A DNA stretch of 63,884 nt. It comes from DASRRB01 sp036732755. Lineage in GTDB: Bacteria > Planctomycetota > B15-G4 > SIAN01. The stretch is taken from assembly GCA_036732755.1 (NCBI GenBank), contig DAINBU010000012.1, positions 1-63,884 of the forward strand, given 5' to 3'. The number at the start of each line of letters is the position of its first letter. The first letter of the stretch is position 1. The position numbers were made by a program, and so were the translations under genes. Shown here one piece after another: positions 24,762 through 33,998 of this stretch. Under the pieces are notes generated by a model. That model was not told where the DNA came from. It searched no databases and saw only the letters and a program-made list of their open reading frames with translations.

Positions 24762-26650
24762 TCGAGCGCGCCCTCCAGGTCCGGGCACAGGGTCGTCCCC
24801 GCGTCGGTGATGAGGGCCCCGGTCCACGGCCCGGCCCCCGTCAGGGCTCCCGAGGCGGCCGTAGAGAGGATTCGGCCGTGGCCGCGGTCCGCGATGAGCG
24901 CGTACGGGGACGGCTGCGTCGTCGCCATAGCCGTCCTGATCCCGGCCCACAGGTGCGTTCCGGCCGCGACGGAGATCGCCAGCGTGTTCGTGTTGCCCTT
25001 GACGCCCGTGCCCGTGAGGTCGTCGACCGTCCCGGTGGCCGCCAGCTTCGTCACCGTTTGATTGGCCCGCGAGGGGGCGGTCGGCGTCGAGAAGAAACCT
25101 ACCTCGGCCGTCTGCGCGCCGGCCCCGGCCGTCCGAACGGCGAAGCGCACGAACGCGAACGTGCTCGTGACGGTGACACGGCCTAGGTACACGAAGTAGG
25201 CCGTGTTGGAGACGAGGATCATCCCCGTGTTGATGTTCGGAAGGGTCGACCGAACGCACCTTCCGCTCGTGTCCATGAGCTGCGCGAGCCCCTGGAGGAG
25301 CCCCCCGCTCGCGGCCGCCTGGTGCGTGTGCGTCGCGTTGGTGAGGTCGGCGATCGTCGGCGTCATCAGGTTCGGCGAGCCCTGCATCACCGCGACGGTT
25401 CCCGTGCCGGTCTTGGCAGTCACGTCCGAGAGGTCGGCGAGCGCGAGCACCTCGGAGAGCCAGCCCGCGGCGAGCTTGTTGCTCCCGTCCGCGATCGGGA
25501 TCTTCGAGGCGGTCGGCGTCGCCGTCGCGTCGAGGTCGGAGATCAGCTTCCGGACCGCGGTCCCGTCGTGCCACTTGATCAGGGCTCCGTTGCGCTGGAG
25601 CAGTCCCGAAGTCGGATCCGCGGCTTGATCCGTCAGCAGGATGGGATCGACGAGAGAGATCCATCCGCCCCCGCCGGACGCGACGCCTTTCAGGGTCAGG
25701 GAGGGCGGCCCGATCCCGCCGAAGAGAGCGCCGATGATCGTCTGCCCGACGCTGCGGCCCGCGACGGCCGCGTACTGAACGTGATCGTCATCTCCGAGGC
25801 CGGTCAATGCCGCGCCGTGGTCGAGCGTCGCGCCGCCGGCCGCGTCCTGGTGATTGTGGTTCGCGTTGACCATCGACGCGATCGTCGGCATGACGATCGC
25901 GGGCGACGTGTCCATGACGACGACCGTGCCGGTTCCGGTCTTCGCCGTGACGTCCGTCATGTCGGCGAGCGCGAGGACCTCCTGCAGCCAGCCGGCCGCG
26001 AGTTTCCCCCCGCCGTCCGCGATCGGGATCTTCGACGCGGCCGGCGTCGCGGTCGCGTCCGAGAGAGCCGTCGCCCCAACCATCTGCCCCGCGTTCGCGG
26101 CGTCCGAGTGGTCGTGCTGCGCGTTCAGGAATCCCGGGGCCGTGCGGATCACGGCGTTGTCGATCCGCGGATTGACGACCTGCGGCGCGAGCTGCATGGC
26201 GACTACGTCCCCGGACCCGGTCACTCCCGACACGTCGGAGAGGTCGGCGATCGAGAGCTGCTCGAAGAGCCAGCCGAGCGTGACCGTAAGGTTCGCGGTT
26301 TGGATCGGCCCGGCGCGCCAGACGGCGCCGTCGCACTCGAGGTAGTGGATCTTGTCCCCGTCGGCCACGGGGACGACGTACGTCGCGCTCCCGTTCACCA
26401 GAGGCGTCGCGTCCGCGACGTTGGCGAAGAACGTCGCGCCTTGGTCTCCGGCCGCGTTGTGCACGACGACGAGCAGGAGTCGCCCCTGCGACTCGGCCGC
26501 GAGCGGAAGGAATAGGTCGACGTGCTGCTCGGTCGCGTCGAGAGTGACGAAGAAATCTCCGGGCTGAACGGTGTAGTCGCCGGCTCCGCCCAAGGCGTCG
26601 AGTAATTTCGACTCTTCGCCAGCCGGAACCTTGGGCCAGTAGCTCGCCAT
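24758..26650 (-). CDS. Tail fibre protein with repeated modules
   Basis: 630 residues from ATG 26650. It contains repeated units: ADLSDVTAKTGTGTVAVMQG-type blocks near residues 137, 230 and 406, each followed by an HxH element (NAQHDHSD, NANHNHQD, NATHTHQA), and two SKIPIADG-x-x-KLAAGWL blocks. Such HxH repeats are typical of trimeric fibre shafts, where histidines can bind metal. The C-terminal ~200 residues are beta-rich and probably form the receptor-binding tip. It is last in the tail module. Confidence 0.85.
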   Translation of the reverse strand: MASYWPKVPAGEESKLLDALGGAGDYTVQPGDFFVTLDATEQHVDLFLPLAAESQGRLLLVVVHNAAGDQGATFFANVADATPLVNGSATYVVPVADGDKIHYLECDGAVWRAGPIQTANLTVTLGWLFEQLSIADLSDVSGVTGSGDVVAMQLAPQVVNPRIDNAVIRTAPGFLNAQHDHSDAANAGQMVGATALSDATATPAASKIPIADGGGKLAAGWLQEVLALADMTDVTAKTGTGTVVVMDTSPAIVMPTIASMVNANHNHQDAAGGATLDHGAALTGLGDDDHVQYAAVAGRSVGQTIIGALFGGIGPPSLTLKGVASGGGGWISLVDPILLTDQAADPTSGLLQRNGALIKWHDGTAVRKLISDLDATATPTASKIPIADGSNKLAAGWLSEVLALADLSDVTAKTGTGTVAVMQGSPNLMTPTIADLTNATHTHQAAASGGLLQGLAQLMDTSGRCVRSTLPNINTGMILVSNTAYFVYLGRVTVTSTFAFVRFAVRTAGAGAQTAEVGFFSTPTAPSRANQTVTKLAATGTVDDLTGTGVKGNTNTLAISVAAGTHLWAGIRTAMATTQPSPYALIADRGHGRILSTAASGALTGAGPWTGALITDAGTTLCPDLEGALD

Positions 26651-26653
26651 GAC

Positions 26654-26998
26654 TCAGGGGGCGATCGTCCCGCCGACGCGGAGCTTCGCCAGGAGGTCGT
26701 TGAAGTCCGTCACGAGCTCGCCGAGCGTCCCCGCGACGGAGTCCGCGCGCGCGGAAGCGCGCTTGGGGATCCGCTCCCACGACGTGCCGTTCGAGATCAC
26801 GGCCATCCACCCGGCCGTCGGGTCGTTGATCGCGGCAAACCCGCGGTCGTTCTGGCTCGCGTTCGGCAGGTCCGCGAAGAGCCCCGTCGACGGCTCCGGC
26901 AACGGAAGCGCGGTGATCAGGTTGTCGCGCCAGCTATCGAGCTCGGCGTCCCAGCTCTCGGCCTGGTGCAGGATCAGCGGCCACGTTCTCTTCGCCAT
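26654..26998 (-). CDS. Tail fibre-associated protein, 114 aa
   Basis: ATG 26998, MAKRTWPLILHQAESWDAEL. It has a short central segment PNASQNDRGFAAINDPTAGW, then VISNGTSWERIP, which looks like the attachment domain often found at the start of fibres. It sits between the tail-tip protein and the fibre gene, so a fibre adaptor or chaperone is plausible. Confidence 0.6.
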   Translation of the reverse strand: MAKRTWPLILHQAESWDAELDSWRDNLITALPLPEPSTGLFADLPNASQNDRGFAAINDPTAGWMAVISNGTSWERIPKRASARADSVAGTLGELVTDFNDLLAKLRVGGTIAP

Positions 26999-27011
26999 CG
27001 GTCTCCCCTAG

Positions 27012-29750
27012 CTACACCTTGGTGATGAGGATCTCTAGCTCCGAGCTCGCGTACCCGGCCTTGACGATCAGGAGCCGCGCCCGGAACAGGAAAATCTCGC
27101 TTCCGAAATCCGCGACGAGCTGCGCGTTCGTGTAGGTGAACGACGGCGTCAGGATCCCGACCACCTCGCGGACGATCACCCCCAGGTTCGTCGTGAATCG
27201 CAGAACGAACTCCCCGTCGACGGGCGACGAGCCGGTCGGGTCGCCCGCCCCCTGCGCGCCCGCCCCTGTCCGCGGCGAGATCACCGAGCGGTAGCACCAC
27301 TTGAGCAAGACGTTCTGCGTCGGCCGGTAGGTGTTGCTCCCGTTGGCTGTCCGGAAGTTGAGCGGCTCCATCGGCACGACGCCCTTCCCTGTCAGCGTTC
27401 GGGTGACCGGGCTGATGTTGTTCAGGTTCCAGGCCCGGTCGATCGTCATCGGCTGGGACTTTTCCGAGAGCAGCACGTTCGGGGCGAGCAGCGTATCGCG
27501 GATGAGCTGGAGCGTGTTCTGCTGAAAGATGTAGACGACGAGGTTGGCGATATGCGCGACCTTCTTCGTGTCGAACCGGGCGCGGATCAGGCCGTCGAGC
27601 GTGTAGTTGCCCGAGCCGATCGCCGTCGCCTTCTTCAGGAAGCCGATCTCCTGGCCGTTCACCGGGTCGTCGATCACGGCCACCTGCCGGCCCGATCGCC
27701 AGTTGATCGGGTCGCCGGTCAGGTCGAGCACGGTCGCGATGTCCGGGCCGAGCGCCTGGATCGTCGGGCCCGGGTCGAGGACGGACGGGCCGTCGGCCGC
27801 CATCGGAGCGAGTAGCCGCCCGCCGGCGATCAGCGCGTCCTCGTGCGCGACCTTCGTGTACGTCGATCCGTCGCGCGAGATCCAGATATCGGCGCCGACG
27901 ATGTTCGCGTGGAAGCGGATCCGCGGCGCGACGATCGCCTGGGAGTCCCGGATCCCGAGCGCGGCGAGGACGTGGGCCGGAACCTCGAGCTGCGTGAAGG
28001 CCCGGTCGGGCTTGGGGGAATCGGAGATGATCGGCGGGGGGCCGTCGTCGCCGGTGAACTCCGAGGCCGGCTCGCCGTAGTGGTCGGGTAGCGCGCGCAG
28101 CTCGACCTTGCCCGTCAGCACGTTGATCTTTTTCCCGATCAGTCGGAGCTTCGCCGCCGCGCCCGTGCTCTGGAGCCCCGACGAGAGGAAGACCTGCCCG
28201 ATCGGCATCAGCCGCGCCTGCCGGGTCGAGAAGATCCGGTAGGACGCCGCGCCCGGCATGTCCTCCTGCGATCGCCGTTCGGCGACCTTCGTGGCCGCGT
28301 CGAAGCTCGTCACGGTCACGATCGGGACGCGACGCGCGCGCACGCCGGCGCTGTCGTCGATCGAGGCGTTGCCGTCGTCGTCGATCTTGATCGGCATGTC
28401 CCGGTAGCCGCGCTTCCGGTCGGGGAAGATGAAGACCGTCCGCGTCGGCAGCTCCGGGTTCTCGACCGCGTTGTCGACCTGCGGCATGGGCCGAACGATC
28501 AGATCGTCCGTCAGGATGGGCACTCCGGTGATCGGCACGAAGCGTTGCGCCCGAAAGACGACTTGGCCGTTGCTCTCGAGCGCGGCGAAAATCCCGAGGT
28601 CCTGCATGATCGCGCCGACCGTCCCGGAGACGGCGTCGCCGTCCTCGGTCAGCACGTTCACCGGGATCCGCTCCTCCTCGGCCATCTGCCCGATCTCCTC
28701 GAGCGAGGCGAGGTTGAAGTCGTCCTGGTCGAGCTCGCGCCCGTAGGGCCACGGCGCGAAGAGCTTCTCCCAGATCACGTGGGCCGGGTTGCACCCGTCG
28801 TCCTCGCCGTCGACGTAAGGCGTGGTTGTGCCGGCCACGTTCGCGCCGACGAGCGTGACGGCGAGAAGGATCACCGTTCGATCCGGCTGATAGTACGTTC
28901 CGTCGGGGAGCTGGATCGGCGAGGAGTACGTCGAGCCGAGGATCGGGTAGTCGCCGTCCGGCACGGCGTTGTTCTCGACGAACATCATCCCGCCGTTCAG
29001 GAACAGCGCCGTCTGATCGCCCGAAACGATCAGAGCCGCGGTCCCGACCGGGCCGTTCGTCACGGCGACGATCGTGAAGTCCGTCCCGTAGAGACTGCGC
29101 GTCGCGTCGATCCAGGCGTTCGACTGCGTGAGCCCCGACGAGACCCGGCGCTCCATCTCGTAGGTCATCAGCGGCCAGTTGGGGCTCGGCCCGAGCCGCT
29201 TCCCGGAGATCTGCGCGAACGGATCGCCCGAGCCCTTCCATGTCGCTCGCGTCGCGAGCGGCCAGCGGCTGGCGAAGCCGAGGCCGTGCTGCGGGTCGTC
29301 CAGGTCGACGTCGATCGGCTGGTCGTGCTCGCCCCACCAGATCGTGAACTGCCCCTCGATCCCCGTGTCGATCGCGCTGCCCGATGGAAAGAGGACCGAG
29401 TCGATCGGGCCCTTGAAGATCACCTTCCCGTGCTGGCTGATCGAGTGGAGCCGCGTCCCGGGCCCGACGTGGAGGCCGTGGACGCCGTCCTCGTAGTAGA
29501 CCTTCGCGCGCCCCGCGGAGCCCTTGCCCTTCGAGCCGGAGATCGTCTCGTTGCGCGACGAGCGGTTCTTCGCCATTAGGAACAGCGGTTTCACGCGGCG
29601 CCGGCCGGCGAGGTAGGGGAGCATCACGCCGCGCGTGGCGAGCTGCGTCGGCGCGTCATCGTGGAGCGACTTGTCCTTCTTCACCAGCAGCCGGTTGGCG
29701 AGGTAGGACAGCGCCGCCGAGGCGGCGATCTGCAGGGCGATCATCGCCAT
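27012..29750 (-). CDS. Tail tip / central fibre protein (J-like)
   Basis: 912 residues from ATG 29750, preceded by GGGGGA; an alternative ATG at 29744 sits exactly in an ATGA overlap. The N terminus (MAMIALQIAASAALSYLANR) is a short hydrophobic helix followed by RKVKPLF-type beta structure, then a long hub and fibronectin-like beta region. It follows NlpC/P60 and DUF2163 genes, the usual order for tail-tip assembly genes in siphophages and gene-transfer agents. It would contact the receptor and close the tail tube. Confidence 0.8.
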   Translation of the reverse strand: MAMIALQIAASAALSYLANRLLVKKDKSLHDDAPTQLATRGVMLPYLAGRRRVKPLFLMAKNRSSRNETISGSKGKGSAGRAKVYYEDGVHGLHVGPGTRLHSISQHGKVIFKGPIDSVLFPSGSAIDTGIEGQFTIWWGEHDQPIDVDLDDPQHGLGFASRWPLATRATWKGSGDPFAQISGKRLGPSPNWPLMTYEMERRVSSGLTQSNAWIDATRSLYGTDFTIVAVTNGPVGTAALIVSGDQTALFLNGGMMFVENNAVPDGDYPILGSTYSSPIQLPDGTYYQPDRTVILLAVTLVGANVAGTTTPYVDGEDDGCNPAHVIWEKLFAPWPYGRELDQDDFNLASLEEIGQMAEEERIPVNVLTEDGDAVSGTVGAIMQDLGIFAALESNGQVVFRAQRFVPITGVPILTDDLIVRPMPQVDNAVENPELPTRTVFIFPDRKRGYRDMPIKIDDDGNASIDDSAGVRARRVPIVTVTSFDAATKVAERRSQEDMPGAASYRIFSTRQARLMPIGQVFLSSGLQSTGAAAKLRLIGKKINVLTGKVELRALPDHYGEPASEFTGDDGPPPIISDSPKPDRAFTQLEVPAHVLAALGIRDSQAIVAPRIRFHANIVGADIWISRDGSTYTKVAHEDALIAGGRLLAPMAADGPSVLDPGPTIQALGPDIATVLDLTGDPINWRSGRQVAVIDDPVNGQEIGFLKKATAIGSGNYTLDGLIRARFDTKKVAHIANLVVYIFQQNTLQLIRDTLLAPNVLLSEKSQPMTIDRAWNLNNISPVTRTLTGKGVVPMEPLNFRTANGSNTYRPTQNVLLKWCYRSVISPRTGAGAQGAGDPTGSSPVDGEFVLRFTTNLGVIVREVVGILTPSFTYTNAQLVADFGSEIFLFRARLLIVKAGYASSELEILITKV

Positions 29751-30268
29751 AGGTGACGATCCCCCTGTCGGTAGACGCGGTGGACGACGCGCAGCATCCC
29801 GGCGCCGGTGCGATGGACGCCGCTGCCGGTCGCCTCCCAGACGTGGTTCCGCTCGGCCCCTACGATCATCCCGTGGCCCGGCCCTGCGCCGAGGTCGCCG
29901 GTGACGACGAGGTCGCCGGGCTCGAGCGAGAAGTCGGTGACGATCCGGTTGGGGGCGTACAGGCGCCGCAGGGCGCGCATGACTCGGAACGCGCCGTCGC
30001 GGTCGTGCAGCGCCGCATCCTGCGGGAGGAGTTCGGGCGCGACGCGCTCGCGGCGGTAGAGCTCGTCGAGGCAGCCGGTGTCGAAGCGAACGCAGTCGAC
30101 GCCGCCGAGCCGCCCCTTGCACCGCGATCCGGCCATGTAGGGCGTGCCGCGCCAGCTCTCGAGGATCCCGGCGAAGCGCAGGCGGATCAGCTCGGCGTCC
30201 TCCGGCGAGAGGCCCGGCTCGGTGATCGGCCTCCAGCGGAAGGTCGGGAACGCGACGGCGACGGGCAC
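29741..30268 (-). CDS. NlpC/P60-family tail peptidase
   Basis: 175 residues from GTG 30268, immediately after the upstream stop. Catalytic Cys59 is in KGRLGGVDCVRF and His132 in GAGPGHGMIVG, with SWRGTPYMAGSRCKG before them, the standard layout of phage NlpC/P60 tail proteins. It would cleave peptidoglycan stem peptides when the tail penetrates the wall. No other peptidoglycan hydrolase was recognised in the genome. Confidence 0.88.
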   Translation of the reverse strand: MPVAVAFPTFRWRPITEPGLSPEDAELIRLRFAGILESWRGTPYMAGSRCKGRLGGVDCVRFDTGCLDELYRRERVAPELLPQDAALHDRDGAFRVMRALRRLYAPNRIVTDFSLEPGDLVVTGDLGAGPGHGMIVGAERNHVWEATGSGVHRTGAGMLRVVHRVYRQGDRHLWR

Positions 30269-31090
30269 CTAGCCGACCTCCATCGTCGGGTTGTACGCGG
30301 GAGTGCCGTAGCCGAGGGCGAGAAAGTGCGCCTCGTTGCTGAACCGGGAGCGGCAGGTCGGCTTCGTCTTGTCGCATCCGGCGACGACCTTCACGACGCC
30401 GTTGAGCCAGGTCCCGGGCGGGTCGCGCACCAGGTAGAACGTCGTCCCCGAGACCCACTCGCGGATCGAGATCCGGACGCCGTCCTTCTCCACGTAGCCG
30501 CGGTGAAAGTACCGCGGCAGCACGCCGGGCAGCCCGCCGATGATCACCGCTCGCCCGTCGATCTGGGTCAGGATCCCCGAGTGGGTGAAGCCTGCAGAAC
30601 TCAACGCGCAACCGATCCCGAAAAGCGTCCAGTCGCAGGTGACGTCGACGCTCAGCCCCTCGAGCACATTGAGGTACGCCTTCCAACTAGGCGACTCGAG
30701 CATGACAACGCCTGCCTTGCCTCCGTGGTTGCGGTGGGCCATCGAGACGCGCCCGACGTGCAGGACCATCTCGTCCGTCGCGCCGTCCGTGTCGGTGACC
30801 TCGAGGATCCGGGCGCGCACGAGCGAGTGCGCGCGGCCGTCCGAGATTCGGTCCGCGAAGGCGTTCGTCAGCGGGAGCAGGATCTGCGCCGGCTTCTCCT
30901 CCAGCGTCCCGTTGATCTCAGCGAGGTTGACCTCGAGCGCCGGCTCCGAAAGGTAGGTCCCAGTCGTGTGGGAGAGGTCGACGGTCCAGTCGGTCAGGCG
31001 CTCGTGCGTGGGGAACCCGTCTCCGCCGTAGGCGAAGTCGACGAGCCGCTTCGACTTCTTGCGGGCTTTCTGGAGGCTGTTAGATGCCAC
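30269..31090 (-). CDS. Tail assembly / baseplate hub protein (DUF2163-like)
   Basis: 273 residues from GTG 31090. The family's C-terminal cysteine block is present (VVAGCDKTKPTCRSRFSNEA, then LGYGTPAYNPTM), together with VTCDWTLFGIGCALSS and VRISIREWVSGTTFYLV. In related phages this gene lies between the DUF2460-type protein and the NlpC/P60 peptidase, as here. It probably forms part of the tail-tip hub. Confidence 0.82.
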   Translation of the reverse strand: MASNSLQKARKKSKRLVDFAYGGDGFPTHERLTDWTVDLSHTTGTYLSEPALEVNLAEINGTLEEKPAQILLPLTNAFADRISDGRAHSLVRARILEVTDTDGATDEMVLHVGRVSMAHRNHGGKAGVVMLESPSWKAYLNVLEGLSVDVTCDWTLFGIGCALSSAGFTHSGILTQIDGRAVIIGGLPGVLPRYFHRGYVEKDGVRISIREWVSGTTFYLVRDPPGTWLNGVVKVVAGCDKTKPTCRSRFSNEAHFLALGYGTPAYNPTMEVG

Positions 31091-31108
31091 GGGGAGGATC
31101 CCAGCACG

Positions 31109-33982
31109 TCAGGGGATCGGCGTCCAGAAGGAGCCGTAGCGGGTCGAGAGGTAGGTGCCGAGGAAGTTGAGCTCCGCCGAGGTGAGCGCGCGCTTGTAGA
31201 TCCCGATCGCGTTCACGTTCCAGGAGAAGCCAATCGAGCCGTCGCCGCTCCCGCCCGAGGCGACGGCGAGCCGGGGGATCTCGATCTGCCGCGCGTGCGC
31301 GTCGGCCGCGATCGACGCCGCGGGGGTCGCGGCCGAGCCGACCAGCGTCCCGCCCTTGTAGAGCCGCGCGTATGTCGACGGTTTCCAGGTCACGACCAGG
31401 GTCATCGTCTCGTTCGTTCGGAAGTCTGGGCCGACGATCCAGCGCGAGGTGTCGACCACGTCCTGGGTCTCGAAGAAGCAAACTCGGTGGCTGTGGTCTC
31501 CGCCGGACATGAACAGGTCGTTCGTCCAGAACTCGAAGCAGCCGGCGAGCCGGAGGAAGACCCCTTCGTAGAGCGTGCTGAGCTGCCCTGTCGTCCGCAG
31601 GTTGATGAAGAACGTCAGGCCGTCGACGTTGCTCCAAAACTGCGGCGCGCTCGCCTGGAGGAGCATCGAGTGGCCGGGCGACGCGCCAGCGAACTGCGCG
31701 GTCGGGTTCCCGTTCGAGACCGAGGGGATCCCCGGCACGTAGATCCACGGCCGGAGCAGGACGTTGTTCTGCCCGTCTCCGTCAAGGCACGGGTCCGAGA
31801 AGGTCTGCCGGATGTCGTCCCAGACGCCGCACCGCGCGCCGAGGCCGATCGTCGGTCCGGGCAACAGCGGCACGATCCGCTGGTCGATGTTCGGCGGGCC
31901 CTGCCAGACCCAGCAGTTGATCCCGGCCTCGAACCACGCGTAGAGATTCGGGACCTGCGTCGGCGGCGGGTCGCTCGTCGGCGGCTCGAAGATCCCCGTC
32001 AGCGTGACGTCCTTCTCTTCGAGCGCGTCGATCATCAGGAGCCGCGTGCTCATCGTCTCGTCGGTCGACCACTTCTCCGTCATGGCGTCGGAGTCGAGCC
32101 GGACGTGGTGCGCCGAGGTCGCCCGCCGAATCAGCGCCGCGGAGAGCGTCGTACCCGCGTCCGCGAAGCCGAGCGTCCACGTGCCGTTCCCGTTGTCGAC
32201 GTAGGAGGTGATCGCGCGCGTGACCACCGTTCCGTCGAGCTTCAGGATCCCGACCGCGGGCCAGAACTTCTGGAGGTCCAGGAAGTTGCCGATCGCGGTG
32301 ATCGTCAGCGTCGTGGTCGTCGCGGAGACGACGTCGTGGATCGACTCTGGGGCGACGAGCCAGAAGTCGCGCATCCGCCCGCAGACGTAGTCGAAGAACT
32401 GGATCGTCTTCCACGCCTGCGGGCGCCGAAGCGCCGTGATCTCCAGCACGTGCCGCTGCCGCGGGCGATCGCCGAGCAGCTCCTGGACGGTCCCGAGCCC
32501 CTGGCCGCCCTCCTCGCCCTCGCGCAGGACCTCCGACCGGAGGTTCGCGCTCCAGTCCGGCGGAACGTTGAAGACGGGGATTCCCTGGTAGGTCGAGACC
32601 CCCGCCGGGATCGCCTCCGTCGTCGGGTTGAGCGCGGACCGCCCGAAGATCTCCCGGACCTGCAGGTCGACGTGGCAGGTCTGGTCGCTCAGGAAGAGCG
32701 CCGAGCCCTCCAGGTTCGGCAGCACCTCGAGCACGGGGTAGACGCGCGCGCCCGCGGGGTACGTCTGCGGGAGCGCCGACTCCGTCGTGATCGTCGAGGC
32801 CGTGAGCCCGACGATCTTCTGGTAGGACGGATTCGCGGGCAGGTTGTTGGGCCGCGACCAGACGTGGACCAGGCACCAGGCCCCGACGAAGAAGCGCCGG
32901 TAGCGCGTGTCGCAGTTGATCGTCGTCCCCGACGAGGCCGCCGTGACCTTGGAGAAGTCGCAGTAGAGCGGGACGACCGTCCGCTGCTGGCTCTGCCGCT
33001 GGAGGTTCTGCCAGAGCTCGGTCGCGTCCCGGACGCGCAGCCCCGTGAGCGAGGCCGTCAGCGTCCGGTAGGGCTTCGCGACCGAGCCGCGCCGCTCCTC
33101 GGCGACCGTGCGCGCGGCCGTGACGTCCGTGAGCCAGGCTGACTCGAGCGTCGCCTCGCCGGACCAGTTATGCCGAATCATGTTCGGCAGCGGCACGGGG
33201 AGGACCCCGGCCACGACCGTGACCCCGGCCGGCGGCGGGATCACGACGCGGTGCGCGCCAACCTCCGCGGCGAACCGCGTCGCGCGCAGGCCGAGCGTTG
33301 GCGGCGTCTGGGGCACGTGGGCGCCGACCTCGGCCGCGAACCGCGTCAGCCGCACCGGGATCTTGAACGAGTGCGCGCCGACCTCGGCCGCGAACCTCGT
33401 CGCCCGTAGGTTCGCGGCCTTGTGCGCCCCGACCTCGGCCGCGAACCGCGTCGCGCGCAGCTTCGGCGTCCCCGGCTTGGCCCCTACCTCGGCAGCGAAC
33501 TTCGTCGCGCGCATCGGGATCGGCGTCGGCACCTCGAGCTCGATCGCCGTGCAGCGAACGACGTCCCCCGCGGCGTACGTGCGCGGGAGGATGTTGACGT
33601 TGAGCTGGGTGTAGTCGGTGATCAGGTTCGCCTGAGCCACCGACAGGTTGACCACCCACGTCGTCCACGCCGCGTTGATGTCGATGATCGCGTCGAGGAT
33701 CACCGTGCCCGCGGGCATCTGCTTGAGGATGCAGCGCAGGTTTGTCGTCGACGCCGCGCGCGCGCGCGCGCGCAGGATGTGATTCGACCGATCGGTCGGG
33801 ATCAGCGGCGGCGTTCCGAGCCGGACCTCGCAGGTCGCCCCGGTCGTCGTCGCCGCGATGTGCGTAGTGTTGTTGTCCGCGGCCGCGACGCCCTCGTCGA
33901 TGCACTGGTGGACGGTCGCGTCGCCGACGAGCGTCCAGTTCGTGTTCGCGACCGTCGAGATCGGGACGAGGATCTGAGCCAT
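31109..33982 (-). CDS. Large tail protein with short tandem repeats and a LamG-like C terminus
   Basis: 957 residues from ATG 33982. Residues 1-150 form a beta domain. Residues 157-244 hold five copies of LRATRFAAEVGAH. The middle (about 255-680) resembles the distal-tail/DUF2460-type core (VRDATELWQNLQRQSQQRTV, FWLVAPESIHDVV). The C-terminal ~240 residues look like a LamG/concanavalin jelly roll that would bind carbohydrate (NAIGIYKRALTSAELNFLGT). It occupies the distal-tail position between the tape measure and hub genes. Confidence 0.8.
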   Translation of the reverse strand: MAQILVPISTVANTNWTLVGDATVHQCIDEGVAAADNNTTHIAATTTGATCEVRLGTPPLIPTDRSNHILRARARAASTTNLRCILKQMPAGTVILDAIIDINAAWTTWVVNLSVAQANLITDYTQLNVNILPRTYAAGDVVRCTAIELEVPTPIPMRATKFAAEVGAKPGTPKLRATRFAAEVGAHKAANLRATRFAAEVGAHSFKIPVRLTRFAAEVGAHVPQTPPTLGLRATRFAAEVGAHRVVIPPPAGVTVVAGVLPVPLPNMIRHNWSGEATLESAWLTDVTAARTVAEERRGSVAKPYRTLTASLTGLRVRDATELWQNLQRQSQQRTVVPLYCDFSKVTAASSGTTINCDTRYRRFFVGAWCLVHVWSRPNNLPANPSYQKIVGLTASTITTESALPQTYPAGARVYPVLEVLPNLEGSALFLSDQTCHVDLQVREIFGRSALNPTTEAIPAGVSTYQGIPVFNVPPDWSANLRSEVLREGEEGGQGLGTVQELLGDRPRQRHVLEITALRRPQAWKTIQFFDYVCGRMRDFWLVAPESIHDVVSATTTTLTITAIGNFLDLQKFWPAVGILKLDGTVVTRAITSYVDNGNGTWTLGFADAGTTLSAALIRRATSAHHVRLDSDAMTEKWSTDETMSTRLLMIDALEEKDVTLTGIFEPPTSDPPPTQVPNLYAWFEAGINCWVWQGPPNIDQRIVPLLPGPTIGLGARCGVWDDIRQTFSDPCLDGDGQNNVLLRPWIYVPGIPSVSNGNPTAQFAGASPGHSMLLQASAPQFWSNVDGLTFFINLRTTGQLSTLYEGVFLRLAGCFEFWTNDLFMSGGDHSHRVCFFETQDVVDTSRWIVGPDFRTNETMTLVVTWKPSTYARLYKGGTLVGSAATPAASIAADAHARQIEIPRLAVASGGSGDGSIGFSWNVNAIGIYKRALTSAELNFLGTYLSTRYGSFWTPIP
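33251..33514 (-). repeat. Five tandem coding repeats (LRATRFAAEVGAH)
   Basis: Five units encode [LM]-R-[AL]-T-[RK]-F-A-A-E-V-G-A-[HK], separated by 4-11 variable residues. The DNA of the units is also similar (plus-strand core CGACCTCGGCCGCGAACC), so recombination could change copy number. Related xRVSQLxxEVL repeats occur in other tail proteins. Confidence 0.9.
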
Positions 33983-33998
33983 CGCGGCGCCCGGCCGC

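Noticed and set aside
29753..33142. A plus-strand open frame of 1129 codons
   Set aside because: It is antisense to the tail-tip, NlpC/P60, DUF2163 and distal tail genes, which have clear family motifs. Long antisense frames are common at this GC content.
33251..33514. CRISPR-like array
   Set aside because: The repeats are in frame, encode a conserved peptide and have short variable spacers of unequal length, so they are protein repeats.
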